A DNA stretch of 64,000 nucleotides from Liolophura sinensis (Eukaryota > Mollusca > Polyplacophora > Chitonida > Chitonidae). Location: NCBI RefSeq assembly GCF_032854445.1, contig NC_088297.1:19977127-20041126 (forward strand). Reading direction: 5' to 3'. This document shows positions 20,120-32,734 of this stretch, piece after piece (position 1 is the first letter of the stretch; each line of letters starts with the position of its first letter). The notes under the pieces are model-generated. The model saw only the letters and a program-made list of their open reading frames with translations, was not told the DNA's origin and ran no database searches. The translations under genes were made by a program, and so were the position numbers.

Positions 20120-22790
20120 TTTATTTCATGTGAAGTTAACGCCCTACTTAACTTTTCAGGGCAGTTTACACGAAAGTTTCGGAGAGTGTAACACATGGTA
20201 TATTGGAGTGTAAAGATCTTTTCAAATGACAGTCCTTATCTCCCGTGAGAGTTTACCCATGAATCGATGAAATCGTGTCCGTCCTCTCTATTTTGTTTAT
20301 TCGCATCTCTAGCCACCGGAAGTTCTGGCCACCTACGGATTTTCGCTTCCGGATTTTGTAGGTACAGGAGAGACAAAATCTCAGCGGATCGCGCCTGTAA
20401 TGAGCCATCCAAGCGTTTCTTGGGATTTTTGATTTCATGCACCGCAGACGTGTATGAATAGACCAAAAGCATATAAAGACGTCGATTGTCCGCATACCCT
20501 CCTGAAACACAGGCGCTGGCGTGCTCATATATTATACTTCACGTCGATATGAGTTTCTGATTATTCGTACGAACTATGATTTTGCGTTTATAAATAATAT
20601 GTACAGATATGCGAAGGCAGATAAAAAGTTTTCCACAGACCTGCACGTGTTGCCAAGCGGCACATGCGACGTACGTTTCCCAGTCATGCCAGTAGCATAA
20701 GTGTGTGAGAACTCAAGACCATGTTTGAGATGACGTTCATTTATTAGCATTATGTTTTTTCTCTAAGGATCTGCGCTCGTACCAGACAGATCATTTCCTT
20801 TTTCGCCCTGACCTTTGCAAAAAAAACACGATGCGCCACATGTCAGTGCTTCATGCTGACATCGGAGTTCCAAGTTGCGTAACGAGTGTGATCCTTCGGC
20901 TTACACTTCTTTTAGTGAGCAGTGTAAATCTGACGATCCATCCCATGTGTTGACGAGAGTTTCTTTGTGCTCGTGGAATAAGTATTGACGTAAGCCTATT
21001 GATTGGAATACGAATAGCTGCCTTAGTCCTGCACTGATTTTCAATACCCTAATATATTTTCCACAGCAAATGTGTTAATTGAGATGATCTAAATCCATTA
21101 TATGACCTGTTCCTTTTCGGTAAAGTAGGCTACACAGATTTGAACGAGTTCAAGATAAATATTAAATAATGTGCCCGTACAGATTGAATTGATTCGACAG
21201 ACGCGCGCGTGCTTTTTCCAAGTTCTGGCAGTTTCTCTGACACCATATACAAACCTGAGTTTCTCCTCACGTGCAATTTTTTAAAGAATAAATCAGATGA
21301 AACAAAGACATATATGTATTTTAGTAATCGTTCTATCGAATCTGATCATCAATCATGCTTCATTATTGGCAATAATGGTTTGATTCATGATAAGTGAAAA
21401 GGCCAAGTTCAGTTCAGAAGCACCTGCTTGGGCGGTATGACAGGTGTGTTTAGCATGGCGTTCAAATTAGGAGTCGTACTTTATATGTCTGTACGGGGAC
21501 CAAACTGTTGCAGAGACAAAGTTTTGATGTAATTAAAACATTGTTGAAAGCTGAAGTTCATCCCTCAGAAAACATTGACACGACACATGGGTAGTATACT
21601 ATGAACAAATAAACACCTTGGAGTAAACCAAAAAGAAAGCCATAAGTTTTATGTGAAACCAATTATCAGCACGTATATTGTATGACTGGTTGTCAGCCAT
21701 TCCTTTCAAATGATTTCTTTCAAATTTTTGATGAATTCGATGAATCCTCAATTTTTTAGATTGAATCACATACTGTATATACAAAGGCGTCAGGGTATAT
21801 TGATAGAGGAAATCGGACATAACTCTTACATCTAGAAATCCATCCGATCTCATCAGGCATCTGACAAAGCTTAGAAGATAAACCTACAGGTAAGTCTGCG
21901 AGAGATGGATTCAAACACAAGCACAAGTGTCCAGACTAAGGTTTGCTGGCAGGTCTGCCGCAAAGTAGCGACCACACCGATAAACCAGCGAGGAGTCCAT
22001 TCAGTAATTGTGTACTAGGGAGGCGAGGGTGGTGTGGCGCAGTTTTCAGTGCTCAAGCGCGCATTAGCAAAAACTCTCTTGAGCTCAGAGAGTAGAGTAC
22101 AGGACATCGCTTGTGGAAATCAGAGCCTAAATCCCTGTATATACCCCTCAAAGAGTAAATCTTTCATCAAGCGCCTTGCGCCTTTCAAAGAGGTTTCTAA
22201 AACTGTGGAACTTTGTGAACACTGATTGTGTCGTTAAAGAAAGGAGAATTTTAGTGGGAGTAAATTGTCTAGGGAGCAGACTTTTGCTATGAGAAGCTAG
22301 TGAGAATTGTCCATGGTAAGCTCCGGACATTGGTGTGATCCACCTGGGTAATTCCTTCGTCCATTACACAGGCCATTCGTGGAGGTATAGCCAAATGTAA
22401 CCACGCAAACTATATATATAAATAATCAATGGAGGTGATAGTACATTTCCATTATTTATTTAGAGGCGGAGCATTGTGCCTTTGTTCTGTAAGAAGCCGA
22501 TAGTTATCACACAGTATGTATTTTATTCTAGCCGGACCTCATGCTTGATCTGTGACTGGAAGTGTGAATAAATCACGGGATTGTATCAGACACGTGTCAC
22601 ATACTACAGACAAAAAACATTAAGATTACACATTAAAGAGAACCCGAGGTTTTTCTGGCAATAACGTTCATCAGCAGACACCTAATGGAATGTTTGCTAT
22701 TTTTTATAGAATAGCTCAGTAATTACCCTTTCCGAAATGTCAGCCTGTCTGTGCACGTATTATGATTCAAAATCAATTATAAAATTCATA
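20120..22790. other. Intergenic stretch, no gene seen
   Basis: Includes two ETS-type GGAAG cores (CACCGGAAGTTC near 20316 and CTTCCGGATT near 20346) beside a minus-strand 78-codon frame at 20236-20472 with protein-like composition but no domain. A donor-like ACAGGTAAGT lies near 21886, and a possible tRNA-like relic at 21900-21995. Nothing is strong enough to call. Confidence 0.4.
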
Positions 22791-22794
22791 AAGC

Positions 22795-22860
22795 TGATAA
22801 TGCTGATCATCGTCGTCATATGACTGAAAACTTAAGTACTACGTAAAAACAAGCATACGC
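22795..22860 (+). mobile_element. S1 SINE relic
   Basis: TGATAATGCTGATCATCGTC followed by CATATGACTGAAAACTTAAG and TACGTAAAAACAAGC is a decayed version of the S1 3' body. Confidence 0.5.
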
Positions 22861-22864
22861 ATAA

Positions 22865-25800
22865 AATGCCGATCACTTTATAGCTTTTTCAAACCTAAGA
22901 ATTACTTCACCACTATACTTAATTACAGGCAGGATATGAAATAGAACAGCTTACAGTATAATATTTTCTTAAATACAATATAACAAAGTTATATTCAGGA
23001 AATAACGATTTTTGTTTTTGGCTGTCTGTGGTAGATGTGTTTACGATTTTATTTTGAGCCTTGGCAACCTGCAGCATGTTACAGGATAAAGATTCACGTG
23101 CAGTTCTTCCCTCGTCTTGGATCTATCACGTGATAAACTATACTGTGAGGTAGTAAGTAATGAAAGCCGCTTTACTGCAAGCTACTTACGTCGCATATTC
23201 AGTGCAGCTTGGACCAAAATCTTAAAGCGAGAGAGCAGTTAATATAGCCTGTAGATCTCTACGGCAGAGTATAGATTTTACCAAAACCCGAAAAGCATTG
23301 CAGAGAGCTAGCGAGGATTGGTTCCCAATAACTCGGCCTTGCTCGGAAGTGAGCCGGCAGGAGGATGTGAGGAACAGCGTAGGTAGTATCCCGTTCTCCC
23401 ACAGCCGATAATACAACACAGCAGCGCAAGCTTCCGAAGGATCGCGAGCTTCAGCGACAATACGGTAAGTTTTCCAAAATAGACATAGGCATGTCATTTG
23501 AACTAAGTTTTGCTTTGAGAGGAATTGTTTTCATTTCCCTACAGTTCGGATATCTCTATGAAACGATTTGTATGTGAAAAAATTTACAGTATTAATTAAC
23601 AGCATTTTTTGATTGAATTTATTTGCACACTATGTTGTTCACACTGTACATAACTCTTGTCTATTATTCGTTCGAATGCATGTTTTTGAAATATTTGTTT
23701 TGAAAAGTTTGTGACTCGTTGTTTAGCCAGGTTTAAATACTGCCGAGACAAATGTTTAAGGTTTGTAAAGACGGGCGTTGGTGCAGCTTTGCTTGGCTCC
23801 GCAAAGCATTTTACTCATGGTCTGGATTTATATGTGCTATGCACTAGTGATGCTTTTATCTAATGAATCATTAATATGTATCCGTGGAAACCTGCAGAAT
23901 AGATGTTGCAACAGGGTGAATGCGACATTTAAGTACTTTTTTTGGAATTGGAGTGCGAAAAACAAGAAATAAAATAAAAGGTACACCAGACAGAAGACGT
24001 ATCTTGTATACATCCACCATTTTATATCTTTAACCATGTGTCTGAACTGTCCTTTGTTGGATATTTTATGATTTTTTGTGTTGGAATTCACCTGCGGCAG
24101 AAACCCAGGCCGCGTGTAACTCGGGACATGGACGTCCATTCGGTAACAAGAAAATTGCTCTAACGAGGACAAGCTGCTTAGAAGCCTCTCACATGACGGA
24201 TTATCGGTGGTCATATAACACAGTCCTGAGCGCTGCCAGATGTGCGAGACTATTTCAGAGTGCAGCCAAGAAGTATGGCCTTGCAGTTTATATAGTATGA
24301 CGGTAATATATCAATACAGAACGTCAGTAGCACGTCTCGTAAAAGGAGATCGATCGAATGGCTTTTGGTCATGTAGCAATTTTCCAAGGTGATACGCTGG
24401 GCGCTTTTGCCCGCGCCAAGGCAGGCCAGGCTAATAATTAAGATTAACGGCTTTCTTCGGACAGGGAATAAAGTCGTCAGCCCGTTCAAAACATGTTTTG
24501 CTGAATTAAGGTATTGATGCCAGTTTGATGAAAAGGAACATCAAAGCTTATAAGTAGAAGTGAATTATAAATTTTGGTCAATATTCCAGGAAAAAGGGTT
24601 TATTAAAAGTCGTGCAAATTTGAGAAAATTGGTTTTTTGGGGGAACGATTTATCATGCAGTCTGTCATAGTAAACGTCAACACGTATTGAGTAAGTAATT
24701 TGGAGCCAACTGCCAGGAGAGAATTCAATTTTCTTTGCATTGTTTTGCATCAAACAAAGCACCCCCTCTGTTCTGTTTGACCTTTGCAACATTACAGATA
24801 TTGTGAAAAAGCATTGCGTAGCTCTTCGATCTTCTCAGAACTCTTACTACTTAGCACCTGACATCAGCAAGCAGTGGAACTGATAACCATCAATTTGCAT
24901 GTGGCTATGCGTCAAAGGCTAAATTTAGTAAAGCTGAGTTAGTGCTTGTGAGGGAGAGAGGAGGGAGGGGTGTACATATGTATACATATATATATTGCAT
25001 CAGCATCAGGGGAATTTTAAAGGCTACAGAAAGTAGTGCTGTATTTCACTTCCGTGGATTTAACGTCGTGCTGCGCCATGGTAACCCGGCACATTAATTT
25101 GTGCACGTTTACTCGACCTTCCGCACAATGTCTCTTTATGCAAATGTGTCTAAACTCAGCTCTCTATCATTGCTGTTCAACCCAAGCTTAGTCGAAAAGT
25201 TTAGTCAACAGTGGCATTGACTTGTCCAGTTTTAGTTCAGACTCAGAGTTTGTGTGCTCATCTTTCTGACATCACATTGGGAAAAACTGTTGCTGACGGT
25301 TGTAAAAAGATACGGCAGCAGCGATACGCTAAAACATCACACAAGTCCTTCCATTGTCACGTGTTTGTTTGTTTTTTTTTTCCTTTAATTTTTTTTTCTG
25401 TTAACATTCTCGGTACTACAGAGCAAAGGAATCTTATCAACGCGCAGCTCCTGAAAACAAATAATAATCATTTAAGTGAAATGGTAGCTTGTTTTTCAAC
25501 TTCTGTTTGAACTCCGCGGGTTAAATGACACGGCATTGGTCTGATAATTTTAAAATACACGCATGCGAAAGAAAAGAGTTACATTTTCCTGGAGAACCTG
25601 GGACAGAAAAGAGCCTTCTCTCTCGAGCGCATCCAGGCATCTCCTGAAATCAGGCGATGAATTCCATGTGGAATTATTGGTTTGTTTCCCTCGAACATTT
25701 TCCTAATTACATGTTTTGGTCCTCTGAGAGGTTACACTATCACCGTTCTGGAACTTGTTCAACATAAAGAGGTTGTAAAGACATGAAAGGAAATCAGCAA

Positions 25801-26060
25801 CAGTATTGGGTATTTCCAAAGAAAGGATGAACGTCAACATAGTGGCAAAGCCATCATTTTAACAGTTAAATATGGCTCATAAGAACATGTTGTAGCAGTA
25901 AATAAGATCACTGGGTTTGTCAGGAAGACAAGTTAGATCCTTATGTTCAATCAGTGGAATCAACACCGCATACATGATGTAAGTACTTCTTGGGTTTCAA
26001 GGTAAAAGGTTGTCAAAACTTATGAATCAAACCATCATTTGCCGGACAACTGGGAATTTA
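22865..26060. other. Intergenic stretch with a GC-richer island at 23220-23470
   Basis: Mostly AT-rich. The 23220-23470 island ends in a donor-like ACGGTAAGTTTT (donor about 23464), so it could be an untranslated first exon on the plus strand, but no downstream exon is visible. T-rich runs lie near 25368-25400. Frames at 23222-23497, 23837-24214 and 25211-25510 have no recognisable domain. Confidence 0.3.
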
Positions 26061-26064
26061 GACG

Positions 26065-26150
26065 AAATATAGAAGACTACGGCGTAGGCTGTAAAACCAG
26101 AGCAGCGACATCAGTGGTGACAGTTGCCAAATGGAACACTTTTACCGTTT
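26065..26150 (-). repeat. DR-1 dispersed repeat fragment
   Basis: CTGTAAAACCAGAGCAGCGA and GTGACAGTTGCCAAATGGAA match the DR-1 end seen at 57150 and 10715. Confidence 0.65.
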
Positions 26151-26871
26151 TTATCGCTATGGTTTCTGCTCCCCATTTTAAAAGTTGGCTCAATTCACGG
26201 GTGATGTCAAAGCTAAACCCATCAGTCTCATTCGAGTATTGAGTCCTGGTTCAGATCTTTCCGACTTACGAGTACCCAGGCATGTCATATCCCTTATTCA
26301 AAATATGGTAAAATGTAGATTGTGGGAGAAGAAAAAACCCACCGTCAAAACTACGTCGGTTCTAACAATTTTCAAACGCTTTGAACACCCTATCTTACAA
26401 TGCAAGTATTGAACTCTGTGAAAAACAATACAAAGAGAAATTTACAGATGTAGCTCACAACTGTCTCGGACGTAATGATGACATTCACCTTGTGTTTGCT
26501 TTATTTGTCAGTTTAAAACAAGAATGTCTGCCGTCTCTGTTCGGCACATTTTAGAAACACAAATGTAACACGGTGGGGATTAAAACACCGATGCCCTGTC
26601 GTATGTGTAATGATACTAGGCGATACCTGAACGTAACATTCACGTGTATCTTTGCAGAACATATTATTAGGGGTCTGTTTCTCAAACGTTACGCCGGCCT
26701 AATCACTATGACGTCCCCTACTGACGGCATATGCCGTTCTAGAAGTTAAGCCCGGTATTAAAGTTATATCAGGACTAAAGTGACATTTGTTTTGTATTAG
26801 GCCGAGGCTGATATTAAGAGTTGATTCTGGCTTAACTTTTAATACACTTTTGGACAACCGTCTACAGATCT

Positions 26872-26938
26872 CGATGTTAAAGCAAATTACACACATCTCC
26901 ATGGCTGAAGCAGAATTAGGTAAAAAAACAGTCTAATG
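26872..26938 (-). repeat. DR-1 dispersed repeat fragment
   Basis: AAAGCAAATTACACACATCT then CCATGGCTGAAGCAGAATTA matches the DR-1 middle. It lies about 0.7 kb from the fragment at 26065 in the same orientation, so both may be parts of one copy split by an insertion. Confidence 0.6.
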
Positions 26939-26939
26939 A

Positions 26940-28330
26940 TGTTTCTCTTGAATGTGCTTTTGGGACATTTAGTGTGTACTGAGTGTACCAAGAAATCAGT
27001 CAGTGAGTCACACAATCGCTCATTTAATCCCGAAATGGTTTTGAGAATTCATTTTCTTGTGGAGGAGGGCTTATCTACAGTTTCAAAAATAGCCATGAGT
27101 TTACTTCTGACCTTAGGCCACGGTATCAATAGATTCATGTTCTTTGATAGTGGAAAGGGTACGCTTTCGCTCTAATTACGCCTCATATGAAAATGATTTT
27201 TTTTTTATTCACATGAGCTTATCAGATGTACATAACTATTTGACATTTATGCTCACTGGCATAGATGGGGGGGGGAGTTATTGCCAACCGACCCTCAAAG
27301 AGCGCAACACGCAGGCTGTTTTTTCTTTTCTTAGTATCTTGAAATAGCTGTTCTCAGAGCTCATACCTTATCCCATGTGATACTCTCTTTAAAACATTTA
27401 CAATTTAATGATTTTAAGACAGCTGTCTCCAGGACAGAAATAGCTTTTTCTGAAAAATCCACACACGCGACCCTTTTTGTGTTAGGGTGTTGCAGCCTCT
27501 CAGTGTGCAAAGATGACGAACACGGATCGCACAGAAACTTGAGCAACGCTATTGATCAGGGTGATGGATTAAAAAGACAACAGAGGGCGTTTTTTCCTTG
27601 ACGAATTTCATAACAGAAAAGGGAAATAAAAAAGAAGGATTTAACTCTTTTGTATCTGTTCTTTCAAACGTAGCGATCGCGAGCACTCTAACTCTCTGCA
27701 CTCGTGACCTTTCTGACAGCTTAGGATTTTCAATTTTAGGGATAAGGATTTCAAACCGAGCATCTTTCATACCGAACAGTTTGTTGTACGGAAGCTCTTC
27801 AGTAATGTGTAGTAAGTTGGAACATTCCTTAGCTAATGATCCTAAATATAAAACTATTTGTGAACTTCGAGGACACTTAGTGCACAATATTTCACACTCT
27901 TCGCCCACATTCTAATGCGAAAAAAGCTAAATTCCGTCATTAAATGTGTCACCCCTCTCCCCAACACCCTGAACCGATACTAAACCTTGTTTTTTATAAA
28001 CGGAACGACGCTTACGGCAAACATGGTAAAAATGGTAAAAATACCAAAAGGCGTCGCGTACCATAGCAGCGTCCCATTAAAGGGCCATAAAAATGTAAAA
28101 TCTGTTGGCACATCAGACTGAACTTGGCTTCTATTCAATGTATTTTATAAAGAAAGGCAATCCTTTATCCTCGTCTGTATTTGAAAGCAAAAAACGAGGA
28201 AGAGCATAGTATAAAGGTATTAAATTTCATTTTAGAAGATTTCTCAAAATAGTCGAAGTTATTGTTACATCCAATTGCAATACTGGACCTAAAATGTCTT
28301 CCATGACTACAAGTTACTCTGAATTCATAG
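26940..28330. other. Intergenic stretch with overlapping open frames at 27361-27915
   Basis: Plus (27598-27915, 105 codons) and minus (27549-27908, 119 codons) frames overlap almost completely. The minus frame is preceded by an acceptor-like TTTTTTCGCATTAG. Neither matches a family I know, and at most one can be real. A G-run lies near 27267. Confidence 0.3.
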
Positions 28331-28336
28331 AGTTTT

Positions 28337-28785
28337 ATTAATCTTCGAACGGTGTTTAAAGATTTGATAAAAGGCAGGATGATATCCCAGTGGGCACATG
28401 TAAGTTGAAGCACCAAATGTAACATTTTGTAAAAATGTACTTTTCTTTATTAATCTTCGAACGGTGTTTAAAGGTTTGATAAAAGGCAGGATGATATCCC
28501 AGTGGGCACATGTAAGTTGAAGCACCAAATGTAACATTTTGTAAAGATGTACTTTTCTTTATTAATCTTCGAACGGTGTTTAAAGGTTTGATAAAAGGCA
28601 GGATGATATCCCAGTGGGCACATGTAAGTTGAAGCACCAAATGTAACATTTTGTAAAAATGTACTTTTCTTTATTAATCTTCGAACGGTGTTTAAAGGTT
28701 TGATAAAAGGCAGGATGATATCCCAGTGGGCACATGTAAGTTGAAGCACCAAATGTAACATTTTTGTAAAAATGTACTTTTCTTA
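28337..28785 (+). repeat. 112-bp tandem array (4 copies)
   Basis: ATTAATCTTCGAACGGTGTT begins at 28337, 28449, 28561 and 28673, an exact 112-bp period. Copies differ at only a few bases (for example AAAGATTTG versus AAAGGTTTG and GTAAAGATG versus GTAAAAATG). Each unit holds a small hairpin-like ACATTTTGTAAAAATGT. Minus-strand frames sharing one peptide across units are by-products of the repeat. Confidence 0.96.
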
Positions 28786-28904
28786 AAATTGGAGTAATTT
28801 TCATTCCCATATGCTTTTCTGAAAATACGTTGCTAATTACATGTCTGAACACTCATACTTGTACCATATCATATTAAAATTATTCAGCAACGTTGATGGG
28901 CACG

Positions 28905-28985
28905 CGGGAAGGAGTGGTCGAAACCTGCCGATGGCTCTGCTCGGTTTTCTTCCACAATAATGCTGGCCGTCGTCGTATAGACTAA
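28905..28985 (+). mobile_element. S1 SINE fragment
   Basis: CGAAACCTGCCGATGGCTCT, CGGTTTTCTTCCACAATAAT and GCTGGCCGTCGTCGTATAG. The tail beyond the CGTCGTATAG block is absent. Confidence 0.75.
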
Positions 28986-29387
28986 AAAATTAATCTGTTA
29001 CACTTAACAGAAAATATGTTATCTGAGTGATGCTAGAAAGTATTCTGTTATTATAACATACTATTCTGTTATACTCAACATAATATCCTGTTAGTCCAAT
29101 ACAATACTCATGTCGAATTAATAGAATATGTGTGTTATATTTACTAGAACAATCTCCTGCAAACGAAGAATACATTCTAGCAATATGCAGACAACCGACT
29201 TTCTGTTAAAATTAACGGATTAGGGGTTTTTACTAAACTGGCATGTCCTAGAGTACGGCATTTTTTGGGTCTTTGGGTTAACTATTTCAAGTTTTCAAAC
29301 GTCGATATAATATTCTGTTCATCACTTTGAGGATTCGGGATTTGGAAGGATTATCCTTAGTTATCATATTTGTAGCGTTATTTGTGA

Positions 29388-29512
29388 TCTGTTTATTTAT
29401 TTGATTGGTGTTTTACGCCGTACCGAAGAATATTTGACTTATAGGACTTTGGCCAGCATTATGGCGGGAGGAAGCCGAGGTAAACCCACGATCATCCACA
29501 GGTTATTTGTGC
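29388..29512 (-). mobile_element. S1 SINE fragment
   Basis: GTTTATTTATTTGATTGGTG, TTTTACGCCGTACCGAAG, GGCCAGCATTATGGCGGGAG and CCCACGATCATCCACAGG; the head is missing. Confidence 0.88.
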
Positions 29513-29589
29513 TTTAACAAATACATGCACTACTAGACGAAACACGGGGAACAAAAACGTCTTTTAAATGCACAGACCGTAATTTTAAT

Positions 29590-29770
29590 TGATTTACATC
29601 ATTGAAGTTTAACGCCGTACTTAAGAATATTTTACCTATGCAACGGCGGTCAGCATTATGGAGGGGAGAAACCAAGCAGAGCCCGGGGAAAAACGCAGGT
29701 TATTGGCAAACCTTCTTACATTCGACCAAAGAGGAAGCCAATATGAGCTGAACTTGAACTCATAGCGTGA
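29590..29770 (-). mobile_element. S1 SINE, longer copy
   Basis: Runs from a decayed tail (GTTTAACGCCGTACTTAAG) through GGCGGTCAGCATTATGGAGG and AGCAGAGCCCGGGGAAAAAC to the head side (CCAATATGAGCTGAACTTGA then ACTC, the B-box region in reverse). It lies next to the copy at 29388 in the same orientation. Confidence 0.85.
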
Positions 29771-29774
29771 AATG

Positions 29775-30075
29775 CAGATTTAATTTCTTCATAAAAGGTT
29801 GTCCTTTCATCGAATATACCCTATAGCAAGTAAATTCTCCAGGTATTTTCCATACAACTTGATGAATGGTATGCTGGAGATAAAACAGTTTAGACACGTA
29901 CACCAACACCCTCTCAATGGTCTGCTCTGTGTGTTATATATACCTTGGGTACTAAAATGATTTCGGTAGCCTGGCTGATGGGTTTAGACCTGAAAACTAA
30001 TAATAAGAGTTTATCAGACACATTGCTCCAAATTAAATGAATGCTAACTGTTTGGGTCTCTAGCTATAATTATAC
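29775..30075. other. Intergenic, nothing recognised
   Basis: No coding region or repeat could be supported here. Confidence 0.4.
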
Positions 30076-30248
30076 ATATTAGCCAATTTCCACAAGGCGC
30101 TGCCATAGACGATGTAGTAGACGATAAACGGCAATCAATTTTTGATTGTGATAATAGTTCGTACTACACATGTAAGGACGAAACTTATTATAAATTTCAA
30201 GGAAATATGTATTTAGCACGGTCACTCGCCTGCACTTTAAAATTTTAC

Positions 30249-30360
30249 CCATTAAAACACAGAAAAATGCACATTTAATTTCAGAAGAGCGGATAAAATT
30301 ATCCGTAAAATGTTCTCTTCCGACATCTGACAACCACTGAAGATAATCCACAGTTGCCAT
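30249..30360 (-). CDS. Candidate first coding exon, SAM-like start
   Basis: The minus-strand ATG at 30360 has a G at +4 and opens MATVDYLQWLSDVGREHF, then TDNF. The spacing of W, L, G, aromatic and F residues in WLSDVGREHFTDNF, and the following Ile, resembles helices 1-2 of a SAM domain, a protein-interaction module. The likeness covers only about 20 residues. After EIK the frame drifts into CAFFCVL, so an intron may begin at or before a GTAAAA donor-like site at 30248; the exon end is uncertain. A perfect GCGCATGCGC palindrome (NRF1-type) sits at 30433-30442, 73 bp upstream. I could not find the next exon on the lower-coordinate side. A chance frame is the alternative. Confidence 0.25.
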
Positions 30361-30432
30361 TCGTGTTATTTATGTTTTTAGCAAAGCCCCATTTGATGTG
30401 TGCTATCAACAAACAACACTTTACACTTCAAA

Positions 30433-30442
30433 GCGCATGCGC
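30433..30442. promoter_or_regulatory. NRF1-type palindrome
   Basis: Perfect GCGCATGCGC. In animals this motif is typical of TATA-less promoters, often divergent ones. ATG codons with G at +4 lie on both sides: minus strand at 30360 and plus strand at 30449 (AAGAATGGC), though the plus frame closes after eight codons unless spliced. Confidence 0.4.
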
Positions 30443-30459
30443 CGAAGAATGGCTCAGAA

Positions 30460-32730
30460 TCCAAATTCTTGTTAACTTAAGTGAAATGTAAATTGTTTTT
30501 CATCTTTCATCTACGGCTGAGCGTGAAGAATAGCTTTCGCTTGTAGTCAGATAGTGGTTGAATTAACGCGGTGAAGAAGAAAAAGGTCAATAAAGCCTTG
30601 GAATTCCTATAAATGCCCCCAAACCAGGTGGTGACTTTCTCGTAGATTATTTGCTTTGTCTCTCTGAAACAATTTCCTAATTATGAATGTGGGTGTCAGA
30701 AGTACGGCTAAACACTGTGCCAAACATTGTGTTAAAGCGAAACAAAAACTCGTTAAGACGTTAAGACGTCAACTGCATGGTTGTAGTAATCATAGACGAG
30801 AAACAGCCGCGCGATCACTGTGTTCGAGATATCAAACAACACCCAAGTTAGTTGTCGTCTTAGTCTTGTCCAGGATTGGTTTCAATCCTGTTAGCCGAAT
30901 TCCATGTAGTAAATTGAAAAACGTGGGTGAAACACGAACGTTTGTTGTGTTCATACTTGCAATAGTGTTCCCACTTGATAGATACGGCCTTCACCTCCGT
31001 GTCGACTGAAATATAGTTGAGTTGCAAGGAAGTGATTTAACACACCTACACTCTGCCATCCGCTCGGTGTCCTTCGGAACGAAACTCAGAATGAAATGAC
31101 CAACAATCTGAGAAATATGCATTAGGAATTTTAGGAATGTGTCAGCTTCATCTGATGGTTTCAGACCGAGCGGTACGAAATTCATTTAGGCTAAGTGACA
31201 AATCCTAGATGGAACGAGCATTTCTAACTGTGATTACAAGAATGCATTTATAAATGGAATGGCTGAATAGTTTTTTTTTTTGTTTTGTTTTTTTTTTTTT
31301 GGTTTGTTTAGTTGGTTGTTGTTCAGCGTCACACTTACCAGTTTTTCACTTATACCACTTTTGGTGCCAGTGACGTCAGAAACCTATATGTTTATCCAAC
31401 ACCAGGGTACTAAATCAGTTGGAAGGCGGCATACCTTTTAAATTAGACTGGATAGTAATACAGACATATATTCGGACAGAATTGCTCTATAATAATATGC
31501 TCAGCCAAATGGCTGAAGCCTTTGATTTAAATAAAAATCAAAAATTCCAATGTATTTTATTCAGCGAGAAAATGTAAATTAGAAGCAACTGTGTTTTCAG
31601 GTACAGATTTCAGTGGTCCTCGCGTTTTTGTCTTCTTTCTTCGTAACACATTTCACATATCTTGAATCTATGCACTTTAACACAGCACTTTCAACTTTCC
31701 AACGACAGTATTTCTGTGGCACTGACAGAAGGCCCTCAGTAGTTAATGAGCTCTTGTTTATTTGCTGTTAATCAATCATTTTCTATTCCTGTCCCGCTCC
31801 TCACATTAGCTGGGTTTAACGGATCCGGGATCGCGACCTTGCAAACATGTATTAGTTTGAGCGAAAATGTTGAGGGACTGGATGTATCACATGTATAGAC
31901 TGATCACGGAAGTAATGATGAGAAAAATCGCCATCGTGTTTGAATTTTGCCTGCATATTTCCACCGAACCCTAAGTCAAATTTATCATATTTGAAAGGTT
32001 CACTCACATTTGCGAAGGAACAAGGCACTCTGTCCACATCATTAAAATAAAACGAGGGTAATTTTGATATTATCTGTATGAAAACAGACCAGTGGTCCAC
32101 AGAGTAATTCTACTTGATCAGAAACGTCATATGAACGGCAACTCTGACAGCTGCCCTATTTTCCTTGAAAAATGTCTTAATTTTTCATAGCCTTCAGGTC
32201 CTGGTGATATATTTTATATGCTAATATGGGACAGGGCTGCTAAAATCAATAGAGCCCATGGGGACTCATGTAACTGAGCGAACTTAATCTCTAGTGGTGT
32301 ACTTCCAGGACAACCGACGTTGTTTCTGGTATAGTTCTTTGTAATAAACCGACAAAAGTTTCCCGAATTGTTGACATCACATTAGAACGACGTAGATACA
32401 CGCTGTTGGTTTCACTGATTAGATTGATGTTATAGAGTATAAATATTTATATTTGTTTGAGTATAATATAATTAAGACATATTGGGGGACGTATATATCA
32501 TTTGTCTTTGGAATTACACGCATATGTGCTGATATTTATTTTAATAGTATAGACCTATTTAAATTACCACCCCACCCCACCCCCAAATGAGATATCGCCC
32601 CCCCCCCAAATGAGATACAGGGGATTATAGAGGAATGAGGGATTTTCAGCTCAACGTGTGATGAAGTGATGTTCAACGTGTGCGGAACACGAGGTGAACA
32701 TCGCATGTCGAGAGCTGACAACTCCTGTTT
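30460..32730. other. Intergenic stretch, no gene seen
   Basis: T-rich low complexity lies at 31270-31302, and C-rich phrases carrying a duplicated CCCCAAATGAGATA near 32580-32620. Frames at 30683-31009 and 31852-32100 show no domain. Confidence 0.4.
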
Positions 32731-32734
32731 CTAT

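Noticed and set aside
20236-20472. Minus-strand frame beside ETS-type sites
   Set aside because: Protein-like residues but two other frames are also open here and no splice acceptor is visible.
21895-22020. Reverse tRNA-like relic (GGATTCAAAC B-box)
   Set aside because: Only one box is convincing; no second copy in the window to support a SINE call.
28165-28852. Several near-identical minus-strand frames (86-97 codons)
   Set aside because: They are the same peptide read from each 112-bp unit and stop within the array.
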